A program made the position numbers and the translations under genes. From the NCBI GenBank assembly GCA_036398775.1, contig DASWOJ010000485.1, positions 19,826 to 83,825 of the forward strand: a stretch of DNA of 64,000 nt, read 5' to 3'. This DNA comes from DASWOJ01 sp036398775 (GTDB taxonomy: Bacteria > Pseudomonadota > Alphaproteobacteria > Acetobacterales > Acetobacteraceae). The notes under the pieces were generated by a model, which was not told where the DNA came from, ran no database searches, and saw only the letters and a program-made list of their open reading frames with translations. Positions 1-7,916 of this stretch are shown piece by piece; position 1 is the first letter of the stretch, and each line of letters starts with the position of its first letter.

Positions 1-709
1 GCTGCCGACCGAGGCCGCGCTGACCCAGTTGGCGCCGGAGAAGGACCTGGCCGGCATACGCCGCAGCATGGGCCGGATGCGGCTGCGCATAGACGAGGCG
101 AAGGCGGAGAAGCAGGCCGTGCGCTTCGCGCCTGCCGGGCAGAGCACGCAGATGATCGTCGGCGCCGACAGCAGCAGCGACCGCAGCATCCTGGACCTCA
201 GCACCAACCTGTATGGCAATTACGGGCTGCGCCGGGTGTACTACTCGGCGTTCAGCCCGATCCCGGACAGCAGCGCGATCCTGCCGCCGAAGAAGGCGCC
301 TCTGCTGCGGGAGCACCGGCTGTATCAGGCGGATTGGCTGATGCGGTTCTACGAGTTCAAGTCGGACGAGATCACCACGGACGCGACCGGCAACCTGGAC
401 CTGTCCATGGACCCCAAACTGGCCTGGGCGTTGCAGCACCGCGAGCAGTTCCCGATGGACGTGAACCGGGCGACGCGGGAGCAGTTGCTGCGCGTGCCCG
501 GCCTGGGCGTGAAGTCGGTGGACAAGCTGATCCTTGCCCGGCGCCATGCCCGGCTCCGCATGGCGGACCTGGCCCGCCTGCGCCTGCCGATGGCGAAGGT
601 GGCGCCCTTCGTGGTCGCCGCGGACCATCAGCCCGGCGGCTTGCTGGACAGCGCTCGGCTGTCGCAGCGCCTGGTTCCCAAGCCGGTGCAGACGGATTTG
701 TTCGCCTGA
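1..709 (+). CDS. C-terminal part of putative DNA modification/repair radical SAM protein (TIGR03916 type)
   Basis: The reading frame is open from the left edge (frame starts at base 2), so only the last ~236 residues are present; the N-terminal radical SAM core with its CxxxCxxC cluster lies outside. What is visible is a segment with GLRRVYYSAFSPIP and PPLLREHRLYQADWL-like sequence, typical of this family, followed by a helix-hairpin-helix near the C-terminus (NRATREQLLRVPGLGVKSVD), a non-specific DNA-binding motif. The gene is followed by a DUF4130-UdgX fusion, its usual partner in many bacteria, supporting a nucleic-acid repair role. The substrate of this family is not established. The identification rests on recognised sequence pattern and context. 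Confidence 0.85.
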   Translation, partial: LPTEAALTQLAPEKDLAGIRRSMGRMRLRIDEAKAEKQAVRFAPAGQSTQMIVGADSSSDRSILDLSTNLYGNYGLRRVYYSAFSPIPDSSAILPPKKAPLLREHRLYQADWLMRFYEFKSDEITTDATGNLDLSMDPKLAWALQHREQFPMDVNRATREQLLRVPGLGVKSVDKLILARRHARLRMADLARLRLPMAKVAPFVVAADHQPGGLLDSARLSQRLVPKPVQTDLFA

Positions 710-750
710 GCGCATCCGCGGCAACGGCCGGCGCCCCGCTGCGTTCGGGC

Positions 751-854
751 GTCATCGCGAGCCGATTCATGGCGTGGCGATCCAGGTGACGCCGGACCGG
801 CAGGCCGTGCCGGCGACCCCAGGATTGCTGCGCCAGCGCGCTTCTCGCGATGAC
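751..854. repeat. Palindromic intergenic repeat, family B copy 1
   Basis: The outer arms GTCATCGCGAG (751-761) and CTCGCGATGAC (844-854) are perfect inverted repeats, and inner arms around the GGCGATCC / GGATTGC segments continue the pairing with mismatches. The element fills most of the gap between the radical SAM gene and the UdgX gene. A second, diverged copy lies at 56028-56122. It resembles the widespread alphaproteobacterial palindrome beginning GTCATTGCGAG. Confidence 0.7.
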
Positions 855-872
855 AGGGGTTGTAGGGGTCGC

Positions 873-2318
873 ATGAAGTCTGTCGTCCTGGCGCATGAGG
901 TGGATTGGGGCGGCTGGCGTGCCGCGGCACGGTCCCTGGCGTTGGGCGGCACCGCGCCCGAGGATGTCGTCTGGTCCGTCCGCGCCGCAGACGACCTGTT
1001 CGCGGACGTGGAGGACGAGCCGCCCGTTGCCCCCGCAACCGGCACCTTCACCGTGCCGCGCGCCCTGGTGGAGCTGGCCGAAACCGCCATCCAGGCGCAC
1101 GAGCCCGAACGCTTCGCCCTGCTGTATCGCCTGATCTGGCGGGCGCAGCATGGCGAGAAACACCTGCTGGACCTGACCACCGACCCCGAGATCCAGCGGG
1201 TCCAGCGCCTTGCCGCCGCGGTGCGGCGCGACACCCACAAGATGCGCGCCTTCGTCCGGTTCCGCGAGGTGGCGGAGCCGGAGGGCACCCGTTACGTCAG
1301 TTGGTTCGAGCCTGACCACTACATCGTCGAGGCCAACGCGCCGTTCTTCACCCGGCGCTTCGCCACCATGGTCTGGTCCATCCTGACGCCATACCGCAGC
1401 GCACACTGGGATGGGACGGACCTGCGCTTCGACGTGGGCGCATCCGCCGCCGACGTGCCGGACGACGACCGGCTGGAGGCGTATTGGCGCGCTTATTACA
1501 GCAGCATCTTCAACCCGGCCCGCCTGAAGATCGGGGCCATGCGGTCGGAGATGCCGCAGAAGTATTGGAAGAACCTGCCCGAGGCCGCCGCGATCCCGGA
1601 ACTGATCCGCGGCGCCGCCGACCGGGTGCAAAACATGGTGGAGCATCCCGTGGTATCACCCGCACGCGCATCCAGTCCGAACCTTGCCGCCTCGGCAACT
1701 GCCCCTGCGGTGGAGGAGGGCAGCTTGACAGTCCTGCAACGCGCGGCCCGCGAGGCCGAGGAATGCCGCCGCTGCCCCCTATGGGAGCCGGCGACCCAGG
1801 TGGTGTTCGGCGAAGGCCCGGCAGACGCGCGCGTGATGTTCATCGGCGAGCAGCCCGGCGATCAGGAGGACCTGGCCGGCCGCCCCTTCGTCGGACCTGC
1901 CGGACAACTCTTCGACCGTGCGATGCAGGAGGCCGGGCTGGACCGCCGGGGGGTGTATGTCACCAACTCGGTCAAGCACTTCAAGTTCGTCCCCCGCGGC
2001 AAGCGGCGCATCCACGAGAAGCCCGGCACCGGCGAGATCAACGCCTGCCGCTTCTGGCTGGACCTGGAGCGCACGGAGGTGAAGCCCGCCATCACCGTGA
2101 TGATGGGGGCCACCGCCGCCCGCGCCGTGACCGGCAAGGCCGTCGCCATCACCCGGGAGCGCGGCAAGCCGATGGCGTTGGACGGCAACACGACCGGCTT
2201 CATCACCGTGCACCCGTCGTATCTGCTGCGCCTGCCGGATGAGGACAGCAAGGCGCGGGAGTATGCGGCGTTCGTTGCGGACTTGAAGGCGGTGAAGGCG
2301 CTGGCGGAGGCGGGATAA
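873..2318 (+). CDS. udgX: UdgX-family uracil-DNA binding protein fused to an N-terminal DUF4130 (TIGR03915) domain
   Basis: 481 aa from ATG 873; the frame is open further upstream but that part runs through the family B repeat. Residues ~1-240 match the DUF4130/TIGR03915 domain that accompanies the upstream radical SAM family. Residues ~270-481 are a family-4-like uracil-DNA glycosylase domain: GEQPGDQEDLAGRPFVGPAG from 325, the KRRIH loop at 377-381, and HPSYLLR from 447. The KRRIH insertion is diagnostic for UdgX, where the loop histidine (here His381) forms a covalent bond with the sugar after uracil excision and so stays cross-linked to DNA. EECRRCPLW and later cysteines fit the Fe-S ligands of family 4 enzymes. 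Probable role: uracil lesion capture and repair together with the upstream gene. Confidence 0.93.
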   Translation: MKSVVLAHEVDWGGWRAAARSLALGGTAPEDVVWSVRAADDLFADVEDEPPVAPATGTFTVPRALVELAETAIQAHEPERFALLYRLIWRAQHGEKHLLDLTTDPEIQRVQRLAAAVRRDTHKMRAFVRFREVAEPEGTRYVSWFEPDHYIVEANAPFFTRRFATMVWSILTPYRSAHWDGTDLRFDVGASAADVPDDDRLEAYWRAYYSSIFNPARLKIGAMRSEMPQKYWKNLPEAAAIPELIRGAADRVQNMVEHPVVSPARASSPNLAASATAPAVEEGSLTVLQRAAREAEECRRCPLWEPATQVVFGEGPADARVMFIGEQPGDQEDLAGRPFVGPAGQLFDRAMQEAGLDRRGVYVTNSVKHFKFVPRGKRRIHEKPGTGEINACRFWLDLERTEVKPAITVMMGATAARAVTGKAVAITRERGKPMALDGNTTGFITVHPSYLLRLPDEDSKAREYAAFVADLKAVKALAEAG

Positions 2319-2368
2319 CCGGGCGACGCCTCAGTCGACATCGGGCGCCCGGGCGATGCTTGAGGCCA

Positions 2369-3361
2369 TCACCGCGCGGGCGAACGGGCGTGCGGCAGCA
2401 CCTCCGGGTTCACCACGTTGATCGGCTGCCCCGCCGCATAAGCCGCCACCTGGTCGAAGATGTCCGAGAATTGCAACTCGTACTCGTCCCGCGTGACGTA
2501 GCCGATGTGCGGCGTGCAGACGACTTGCGGCAGGGTCAGCAGCGGGTCCGCCGGGTCGAGCAGGGGTTCGTGCTCATATACGTCCACCGCCGCCATGCCG
2601 GGCCGCCCGGCGCGGAGGGCTGTAACCAGCGCACCCGGTGCCACCAGCCCGGCGCGGCTGGTGTTGACCAGCAGGGCATCTTGCCGCATCCGTCCCAAGT
2701 CGTCCGCAGTCACGATGCCGCGCGTGGCATCCAACAGGCGCATGTGCAGCGACACCACGTCGCACGCCTCATAGAACGCTTCCCGGCTGGCTGCTGTCTC
2801 GTAGCCGTCTGCCGCCGCGCGTGCCCGGCTGGCATCCCGCGCCCAGACCAGCACATGCATCCCGAAGGCCCGGCCATAGCCCGCCACCGCGGCGCCGATC
2901 CGGCCGTAGCCGTGGATGCCGAGCGTCCGGCCGCGCAGCGTGGCGCCGACGCCCATCTGCCACTTGCCGGCCTGAAGCGCCGCCATCTGCTGCGGCAACT
3001 GCCGCACCGATGCCAGCACAAGCCCCCAGGTCAGTTCCGCGGCGGCATAGGACGGGGTGTCCGAGTGCATGTCAGACGACACGATCACGCCCAGCCGGGT
3101 GCAGTCGGCGACGTCTATGTGGGGGTAAACGCTGCGCTGGCTGATCAGCCGGAGGTTCGGCAGGCGTTCCAGCAGCGGGGCGCGGATGTGGGTGCGCTCC
3201 CGGAACAGCACCAGGGCCTCGGCGTCGCGCAGCCGCTCGGCCAGCGCGTCAACGTCCTGCAGGTGGTCGTTCCACACCGTTACATCGAAGCCGGTCAGCT
3301 TGGCGTAGCAGGGCAGGGTCCGTAGGGTGTCGAAGGTGTCGTCGAGGATGGAGACCCTCAT
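2369..3361 (-). CDS. D-2-hydroxyacid dehydrogenase family protein
   Basis: 330 aa from ATG 3361 (MRVSILDD). An upstream in-frame ATG exists at 3508, but the added residues look non-coding, so the shorter start is chosen. The Rossmann nucleotide-binding motif GIHGYGRIG sits near residue 150, and the catalytic Arg (NTSRAGLV), Glu (DVYEHEP) and His (CTPHIGY) of the family are all present. The protein should interconvert a 2-hydroxyacid and a 2-oxoacid with NAD(P)H in the cytosol; the substrate cannot be told from sequence, although resemblance to phosphoglycerate dehydrogenase-like members is clear. It stands alone, downstream of and convergent with the UdgX gene. Confidence 0.9.
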   Translation of the reverse strand: MRVSILDDTFDTLRTLPCYAKLTGFDVTVWNDHLQDVDALAERLRDAEALVLFRERTHIRAPLLERLPNLRLISQRSVYPHIDVADCTRLGVIVSSDMHSDTPSYAAAELTWGLVLASVRQLPQQMAALQAGKWQMGVGATLRGRTLGIHGYGRIGAAVAGYGRAFGMHVLVWARDASRARAAADGYETAASREAFYEACDVVSLHMRLLDATRGIVTADDLGRMRQDALLVNTSRAGLVAPGALVTALRAGRPGMAAVDVYEHEPLLDPADPLLTLPQVVCTPHIGYVTRDEYELQFSDIFDQVAAYAAGQPINVVNPEVLPHARSPAR

Positions 3362-3590
3362 GGGGCGCAGTGCCGGGCCAGGCGCAGGGCGGGCGCGGCA
3401 TGGGTGCTTAGGCTGGTGGGAACTCGGGACAGCGATGGCTTCGTGATGCCCGGCGGCGGAGTGGCGATGCCGAAGATGGGGGGGTGCCGCATGGCCGTTC
3501 TCCTTCACGCTGAAAGCATGTACGCGCCCTGAATGGGCCGGCGCAAGCGAGTCTCGGCGATGGCGGCGGGTTCAAGTTGCGGAAACTGCT

Positions 3591-3742
3591 TCCTTCTCCC
3601 TCTCCCTCCGGGTGAGGGTCGGGGTTGAGGAAAGCAGCGAGGACCGTCCTATCCCAGCTACGGCGCTGGTCTGCATCTCCCGCAGCCGAGGTCTGCGCTT
3701 GCGGTTTCCCTCACCCCGGCCCTCTCCCGGAGGGAGAGGGGG
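3591..3742. repeat. Paired palindromic repeat (family A), unit 1
   Basis: Two inverted copies of a ~36-bp sequence of the type CTCCCTCCGGGAGAGGGCC / GGGGTGAGGG lie at ~3591-3630 and 3708-3742 with ~78 bp between. The right copy overlaps the 3' end of znuB, providing its last residues and stop codon. Six further units with the same architecture occur in the window. Confidence 0.85.
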
Positions 3743-4535
3743 ACGAGGACCACCAGGCTGCGGCGGCGTAGGCGCCGGTGCTCAGCGCGGTGACGCCGAC
3801 GCTGGGCGGCCAATCCGTCCAATAGGACAGGGCCAGCCCACCCCAAACCGCCGCGACCGCCAGGGCAGCGGACATTCCCATCCCCGGCAGCACGCCGCGA
3901 GTCAGGCGCTCAGCCGTGGCGGCGGGGGCGACCAGCAGGGTGAACACCAGCAGCACTCCGACCACCTGCGCGCAGAGCGACACCGCGACGGCCGCGACCA
4001 CCAGGAAGGCGACGGACACGCCGCGCATCGGCACGCCGCGCGCCTCCGCCAGCTCCGGCTGCAAGGTAGCGAACAGCAGCGGGCGCAGCAGCACGGCCAG
4101 GGCCAGCAGCGCCAGCACGCCCAGGACAAGCAAGCCCCAGATCGCCCCGGCCTCAACGCCCAGCAAGTTGCCGAACAGCAGGGACGCAGCACTCGTGGCC
4201 TGCCCGGTGTAGAAGTGCAGGAACAGCAGCCCCAGTCCCAGCGACGCCGACAGTACTACGCCGATGGCGACGTCGCGCTCGCCCGCGCGCTCCCCGAGGA
4301 GGCCCATGCCGACGCCGCCCAGCACGGTCATGGCCACCAGGCCGGGCAGCGGCGGCAGGCCCAGCAGCGCCGCGCCGGTTGCGCCGCTGAACCCCAGGTG
4401 GCCCAGCGCGTGCCCGGCGAACGCCTGTCCGCGCAATACCAGCACGTAGCCGACCAGCCCCGCCACCACCGCCACCACCGTTCCAGCGGCGAAGGCGTTC
4501 TGCATGAACTCGTATTCAAACATGGACATGCTCAT
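3711..4535 (-). CDS. znuB: Zinc/manganese-type ABC transporter permease, ZnuB-like
   Basis: 274 aa from ATG 4535; ATGs at 4529 and 4523 are alternatives because the protein begins MSMSM. The sequence is strongly hydrophobic with about eight predicted membrane segments and shows the ABC-3 family pattern (GHALGHLGFSG, LLGVEAGAIWGLL, LLVAPAATAERLT). It should form the membrane channel of a divalent-metal importer with the two genes upstream. The start overlaps znuC by ~20 bp, so translation is likely coupled. The last residues, SSPSPSGRGPG, are encoded by the family A repeat and the stop lies inside it, which suggests that insertion of the repeat replaced the original terminus. Confidence 0.9.
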   Translation of the reverse strand: MSMSMFEYEFMQNAFAAGTVVAVVAGLVGYVLVLRGQAFAGHALGHLGFSGATGAALLGLPPLPGLVAMTVLGGVGMGLLGERAGERDVAIGVVLSASLGLGLLFLHFYTGQATSAASLLFGNLLGVEAGAIWGLLVLGVLALLALAVLLRPLLFATLQPELAEARGVPMRGVSVAFLVVAAVAVSLCAQVVGVLLVFTLLVAPAATAERLTRGVLPGMGMSAALAVAAVWGGLALSYWTDWPPSVGVTALSTGAYAAAAWWSSSPSPSGRGPG

Positions 4536-5334
4536 GGAGGTGGCCCGGCCCGCACACGCCAGCCGCCGGGCTGCTGCCGGACATGACGAACACCTGGCCG
4601 GCGGCGCGCACGACCTCGATGGGGGCGCCATACAGCCGGGACAGGACGGGCGTCGTCACGACCTCGTCCACCGGACCGATCGCCGCGGCGCCGCGGGCCA
4701 AATAGAGCACCTCGTCCAGCGCGCCCAGCAGCGGGTTCAACTCGTGGGCGCTGAACAGCACGGTGATGCCCAGCTCCTGCCCGACCTGCCGGGCCAGGGC
4801 CACGACGCCGGCGGCATGACGGGGGTCCAGGCCGGCCATCGGCTCGTCCAGCAGCAGCAGGCGGGGATGGTCCAGCAGGGCCTGGGCCAGCAGCAGCCGC
4901 TGGCGCTCGCCGCCCGACAGGGACAGCAACGGGCGGTCGGCGAGCGCCCGGGCGTCCACGCGGTCCAGCGCCTCCAGCACCGCCGCGCGCCCGGCGACGC
5001 CCAGGCGTGGCAGGCCCCAGCGTGCGCCGCCCGCGGCTCCGGCCACGAAGTCCCAGCCGCGCAGCCGGGCGCCTGCCGGCTGGGTGCGGACCTGCGGCAC
5101 GTAGCCGATGCTGGCGCCACCCGGGGACGGCGGCGCCCCCAGCACGCGCAGGCTGCCCGCCGCCGGGCGCAGCAGGCCCAGGATTGCGCGGAACAAGGTG
5201 GTCTTCCCCGCGCCGTTCGGGCCGAGCACGCCGACGAACCGGCCGGCGGGCACCGACAGCGTTACCCCCTCCAGCACTGTCCGGCTACCCGGCGCCAGGG
5301 TCAGGCCGCGCAGCTCGACCGCGGGCGCGGTCAC
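4516..5334 (-). CDS. znuC: Zinc/manganese-type ABC transporter ATP-binding protein, ZnuC-like
   Basis: 272 aa from a GTG start at 5334 that overlaps the znuA stop as GTGA. Walker A is GPNGAGKT, the Q-loop YVPQV, the signature LSGGERQRLLLAQ, Walker B LLLLDEPMAGLD, and the H-loop His is in FSAHELN. It should energise metal import by the permease encoded next. Compared with E. coli ZnuC it has the same core, but a short C-terminal tail encoded over the znuB start, GPGHLHEHVHV, is His-rich and could bind metal; this last point is inference. Expression is probably controlled with znuA from the Zur-like site at 6213. Confidence 0.92.
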   Translation of the reverse strand: MTAPAVELRGLTLAPGSRTVLEGVTLSVPAGRFVGVLGPNGAGKTTLFRAILGLLRPAAGSLRVLGAPPSPGGASIGYVPQVRTQPAGARLRGWDFVAGAAGGARWGLPRLGVAGRAAVLEALDRVDARALADRPLLSLSGGERQRLLLAQALLDHPRLLLLDEPMAGLDPRHAAGVVALARQVGQELGITVLFSAHELNPLLGALDEVLYLARGAAAIGPVDEVVTTPVLSRLYGAPIEVVRAAGQVFVMSGSSPAAGVCGPGHLHEHVHV

Positions 5335-6191
5335 GGCGGCGACAGCGCGCGGTCCAGCGCGTCCAACTGGCCCAGCATCCAGGATACGTAGGTCGTGCCC
5401 TCTGGCTGCGATTCGGTGACGCCTACAACGGGTATGCCGGCGGCGCGGGCTATGGCGAGCAGCCGGGACGCGGCGGGGCCGGCGGTTTGGCTGTTGTAGA
5501 TGAGCGCGCGCAGGCGCCGGGCGCGCAGGTCGGCCTCGAACGCCGCCACGTCCGATGGGCGCGGCTCAGCGTCGTTCATCACCGCAAGCGCGAAGCGTCC
5601 GTGCCTGACCTGCAGGCCCAGAGCGTCGGCCATCAGGCCGAACACTGGCTCCGTCGCGGCCACAGGCGCCCCGGCGTGGGCGGCGCGCATGGCGGCGATG
5701 CGGTCCTGCAATGGCTTGAGCGACGCCTTGAGGGCGGCCAGCCGTTCGGCATAGCCGCCGCTGCCGCCCGGGTCGGCGCGGGTCAGGGCGGCAGCGGCGG
5801 CGGTGGCCAGGGCGGGAACGGCGGCCGGGTCGTACCACAGATGCGGATTGTCGCCGGGACGCCGGTGCAGGAGGTCGGCGATCACGATCACGTCGCGCCC
5901 CGGCCTGGGCCGGCCGAGCAGGCGGGGCATCCAAAGGTCGTAGCCGATGCCGTTATAGACCACGAGGCCCGCCGATTGCAGGGCGCGGGCCGCGGCCGGC
6001 CCGGCCTCGAAGGCGTGCGGGTCGGCATCGGGACTGTTCAGGATGCTGGTTACGGCAGCTCCATCTCCGGCCACCTCGCGCAGGATGCCGGCATAGACTG
6101 CCTCCGCCGCCACAGCCTGCATGGACGGGTGCGCGGGCTGGGCGAGGGCTGGAAAGGCCAGCAGCAGGGCGACGAGGGGCAGCAAGCGCAT
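5331..6191 (-). CDS. znuA: Periplasmic zinc/manganese-binding lipoprotein-like substrate-binding protein, ZnuA-like
   Basis: 286 aa from ATG 6191. It has a clear Sec signal peptide (MRLLPLVALLLAFPALAQ, cleavage near residue 18). The cluster A-I (ZnuA/TroA) pattern is present: SPDADPHAFE and DNPHLWYDP carry the two metal-ligand histidines, and YNSQT...GVTESQPEG lies near the C-terminus. The long His-rich loop of some ZnuA proteins is missing, which weakens a zinc-versus-manganese choice. The Zur-like palindrome 22 bp upstream of the start supports zinc. First gene of the znuACB operon; tonB lies immediately upstream on the same strand. Confidence 0.9.
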   Translation of the reverse strand: MRLLPLVALLLAFPALAQPAHPSMQAVAAEAVYAGILREVAGDGAAVTSILNSPDADPHAFEAGPAAARALQSAGLVVYNGIGYDLWMPRLLGRPRPGRDVIVIADLLHRRPGDNPHLWYDPAAVPALATAAAAALTRADPGGSGGYAERLAALKASLKPLQDRIAAMRAAHAGAPVAATEPVFGLMADALGLQVRHGRFALAVMNDAEPRPSDVAAFEADLRARRLRALIYNSQTAGPAASRLLAIARAAGIPVVGVTESQPEGTTYVSWMLGQLDALDRALSPP

Positions 6192-6212
6192 GGGACGGTT
6201 CCGATGGGAGCC

Positions 6213-6230
6213 GTTATGTTATAATGTAAC
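6213..6230. promoter_or_regulatory. Zur-box-like operator upstream of znuA
   Basis: The 18-mer GTTATGTTATAATGTAAC is an imperfect dyad (7 of 9 positions match between half-sites) in an otherwise GC-rich gap, 22 bp upstream of the znuA start. It matches the general form of alphaproteobacterial Zur boxes (GTTATn4-6ATAAC core). The repressor gene is not in the window. Confidence 0.75.
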
Positions 6231-6247
6231 ATGCAGGCTGTCGAGGC

Positions 6248-7375
6248 TCACCGCTCCAAGTTATACTGGATGCCGAGCACAACGGTCTGTTGCGGCTGCG
6301 TCATGGCCTGCGGAAACGGCGGCAGTTGCGCGCTGGCCAGCAGGCTCCGTGCGCCTTCATCCAGCAGGGAGGACCCGCTGCTGCTGACGACTTGGGCGGA
6401 CAGCACGCGGCCGGTGCGGTCCACCGTGAGGCGGACGCCGACGCGGCCCTCCTGTCCGGCGGCGCGGGCTGCCGCAGGATAGACCCTGTGCGACTGCACC
6501 CAGGCGCTCAACGCGCCGCGCCAGGCGGGGCTGGCCCCTGCGGCCGATGCAGGTGATGGCTGCGGTGCGGGCACCGCCGCGGAGGGCGTTGCGAAGGCGG
6601 GCGGCCGCGACGCCGGCAGCGCGGCAACGGGCGGCGGCGCGTCGCTTGGCACGGTGCCGCGGGCAGATGGCCGGCGGGGCGGAGGGCGCGGCGGCGGCGG
6701 CCGGGGCGTCACCGGCGCTGGCCGGGCTGGCATCGGGGCAAGGGGCGGCAATACGGGCGTCTGCATGGCCACGGGTGGGGGCACTGTGGGCGCAGATGGC
6801 TCGACCACGGGCGGCGGTGTCACCGGCGGCGGCGCAGGCTCATCCGGCGGCGGAAATGCTGCCGGCTCCGAGGTAGGTTGCGCCACTGGCGGAGGCTCGG
6901 CAACCGGTGGAGGTGCAGGCGCCTCTGCCGTTGCAGGCAACGGTGGCGCAGATGGCTCCACGGGTGGCGGCGTCACTGGCGGCGGCGCGGGTTCATCCGG
7001 CGGCGGAGTCGCAGCCTGTTCCGGCGGCGGTTCAGCCACGGGCGGCTCGACCAGGGGCGCTTCGGCTTGCGGCGGTGCGAGAGCGGATGAGATGGCTGGA
7101 ACGGCCTGCCCGGGCGGCGACGCCGGAGCCTCGGCCGCAGGAGCGGGCAGGCTGGCCGGGGCGGCGTCGAACACCACCTCCACGGCTCCGTCGGGCAGGA
7201 AGGGCAGCGGTTCCCGCAGGCGTACCGCGGTCAACAGCAATCCGGCCAGCACCACATGAAGGATCAGCGACCCGGCAACGGCCAAGGGCGTGCGCCTTGA
7301 CGAGGCGGACAGCACGCGCCCCGGGCGGTCCGCCGCGGACGGCGAAGGTCGGAGTCCGGAAACGGCGTCGAGCAT
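6248..7375 (-). CDS. tonB: TonB family energy-transducing protein
   Basis: 375 aa from ATG 7375. One N-terminal membrane anchor (~residues 32-52, LAVAGSLILHVVLAGLLLTA), a long periplasmic proline-rich spacer (~60-270) and a C-terminal TonB domain (~290-375, YPAAARAAGQEGRVGVRLTV ... GSSLLDEGARSLL) are in canonical order. It transmits proton-motive force via ExbB/ExbD to outer-membrane receptors. Within the spacer a ~50-residue unit containing PPPDEPAPPPVTPPPVEPSAP occurs twice, visible at DNA level around 6783-6930 and 6936-7080. The position directly before znuACB suggests service of a zinc(-chelate) receptor, but no receptor or ExbBD gene lies nearby. Confidence 0.9.
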   Translation of the reverse strand: MLDAVSGLRPSPSAADRPGRVLSASSRRTPLAVAGSLILHVVLAGLLLTAVRLREPLPFLPDGAVEVVFDAAPASLPAPAAEAPASPPGQAVPAISSALAPPQAEAPLVEPPVAEPPPEQAATPPPDEPAPPPVTPPPVEPSAPPLPATAEAPAPPPVAEPPPVAQPTSEPAAFPPPDEPAPPPVTPPPVVEPSAPTVPPPVAMQTPVLPPLAPMPARPAPVTPRPPPPRPPPRRPSARGTVPSDAPPPVAALPASRPPAFATPSAAVPAPQPSPASAAGASPAWRGALSAWVQSHRVYPAAARAAGQEGRVGVRLTVDRTGRVLSAQVVSSSGSSLLDEGARSLLASAQLPPFPQAMTQPQQTVVLGIQYNLER

Positions 7376-7431
7376 CCTGTTTGTTCGAGCCTCCCTAGCC
7401 CTGCAAACATCCATGCACTCCGCCGCACCCT

Positions 7432-7465
7432 GTGCAAGGGGTCGCTTGGTGCAAGGGGTCGCTTG
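7432..7465. repeat. Perfect 2 x 17-bp tandem repeat in a divergent promoter region
   Basis: GTGCAAGGGGTCGCTTG occurs at 7432-7448 and again, without a gap, at 7449-7465, between the starts of tonB (minus) and the DUF3140 gene (plus). Each unit carries the partial dyad CAAGGGGTCGCTTG. It may be an operator for either gene, or a slippage product. Confidence 0.7.
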
Positions 7466-7550
7466 CGCCGGGCCGCCGCCGTGCCGGTCCCGGTCCGAAC
7501 CCGCGCCGGCGCCGCACGTTGCCCGCCTGGCACAGCATGGAGGCCCGCCG

Positions 7551-7916
7551 ATGACCGGACATCCCCACGACCGCACCGAAACCCTGGCCGAATTCAAGCG
7601 CGTCGTGAACATGACCCCCGCCGCGCTCGGCAAGTGGCTGGACAGCCCTGACAGCCAATCCGTCGGCATGACGCCGGAAGGCGAGCGGGTGTCGCACGAG
7701 GGCGGGGAAGAGTCGGTCGGCCACGGCATGGGCCGCCGCATCCTGGAGTTGAAGGCCGCGAAATCCGCGGACCTGACCGACGACGACCTGGCGGCGATGC
7801 GAAAGGTGATCGGCTACGTCCACCGCCACGTCGTGCAGCGGCCGCATGGCGACGTGACCGATACGCGCTGGCGGCACTCGCTGATGAACTGGGGGCACGA
7901 TCCGCTCAGGGATTAG
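7551..7916 (+). CDS. DUF3140 domain-containing protein
   Basis: 121 aa from ATG 7551. The N-terminal stretch DRTETLAEFKRVVNMTPAAL and the following GKWLDSPDSQSVG match the DUF3140 family, which covers almost the whole protein. RKVIGYVHRHVVQRP and DVTDTRWRHSLMNWGHDP near the end are conserved parts of the family. Function unknown; it is soluble, small and charged, and lacks a signal peptide. Its stop codon overlaps the stop of the convergent SoxA-like gene by four bases. The frame is open further upstream but that part crosses the tandem repeat and looks non-coding. Confidence 0.85.
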   Translation: MTGHPHDRTETLAEFKRVVNMTPAALGKWLDSPDSQSVGMTPEGERVSHEGGEESVGHGMGRRILELKAAKSADLTDDDLAAMRKVIGYVHRHVVQRPHGDVTDTRWRHSLMNWGHDPLRD

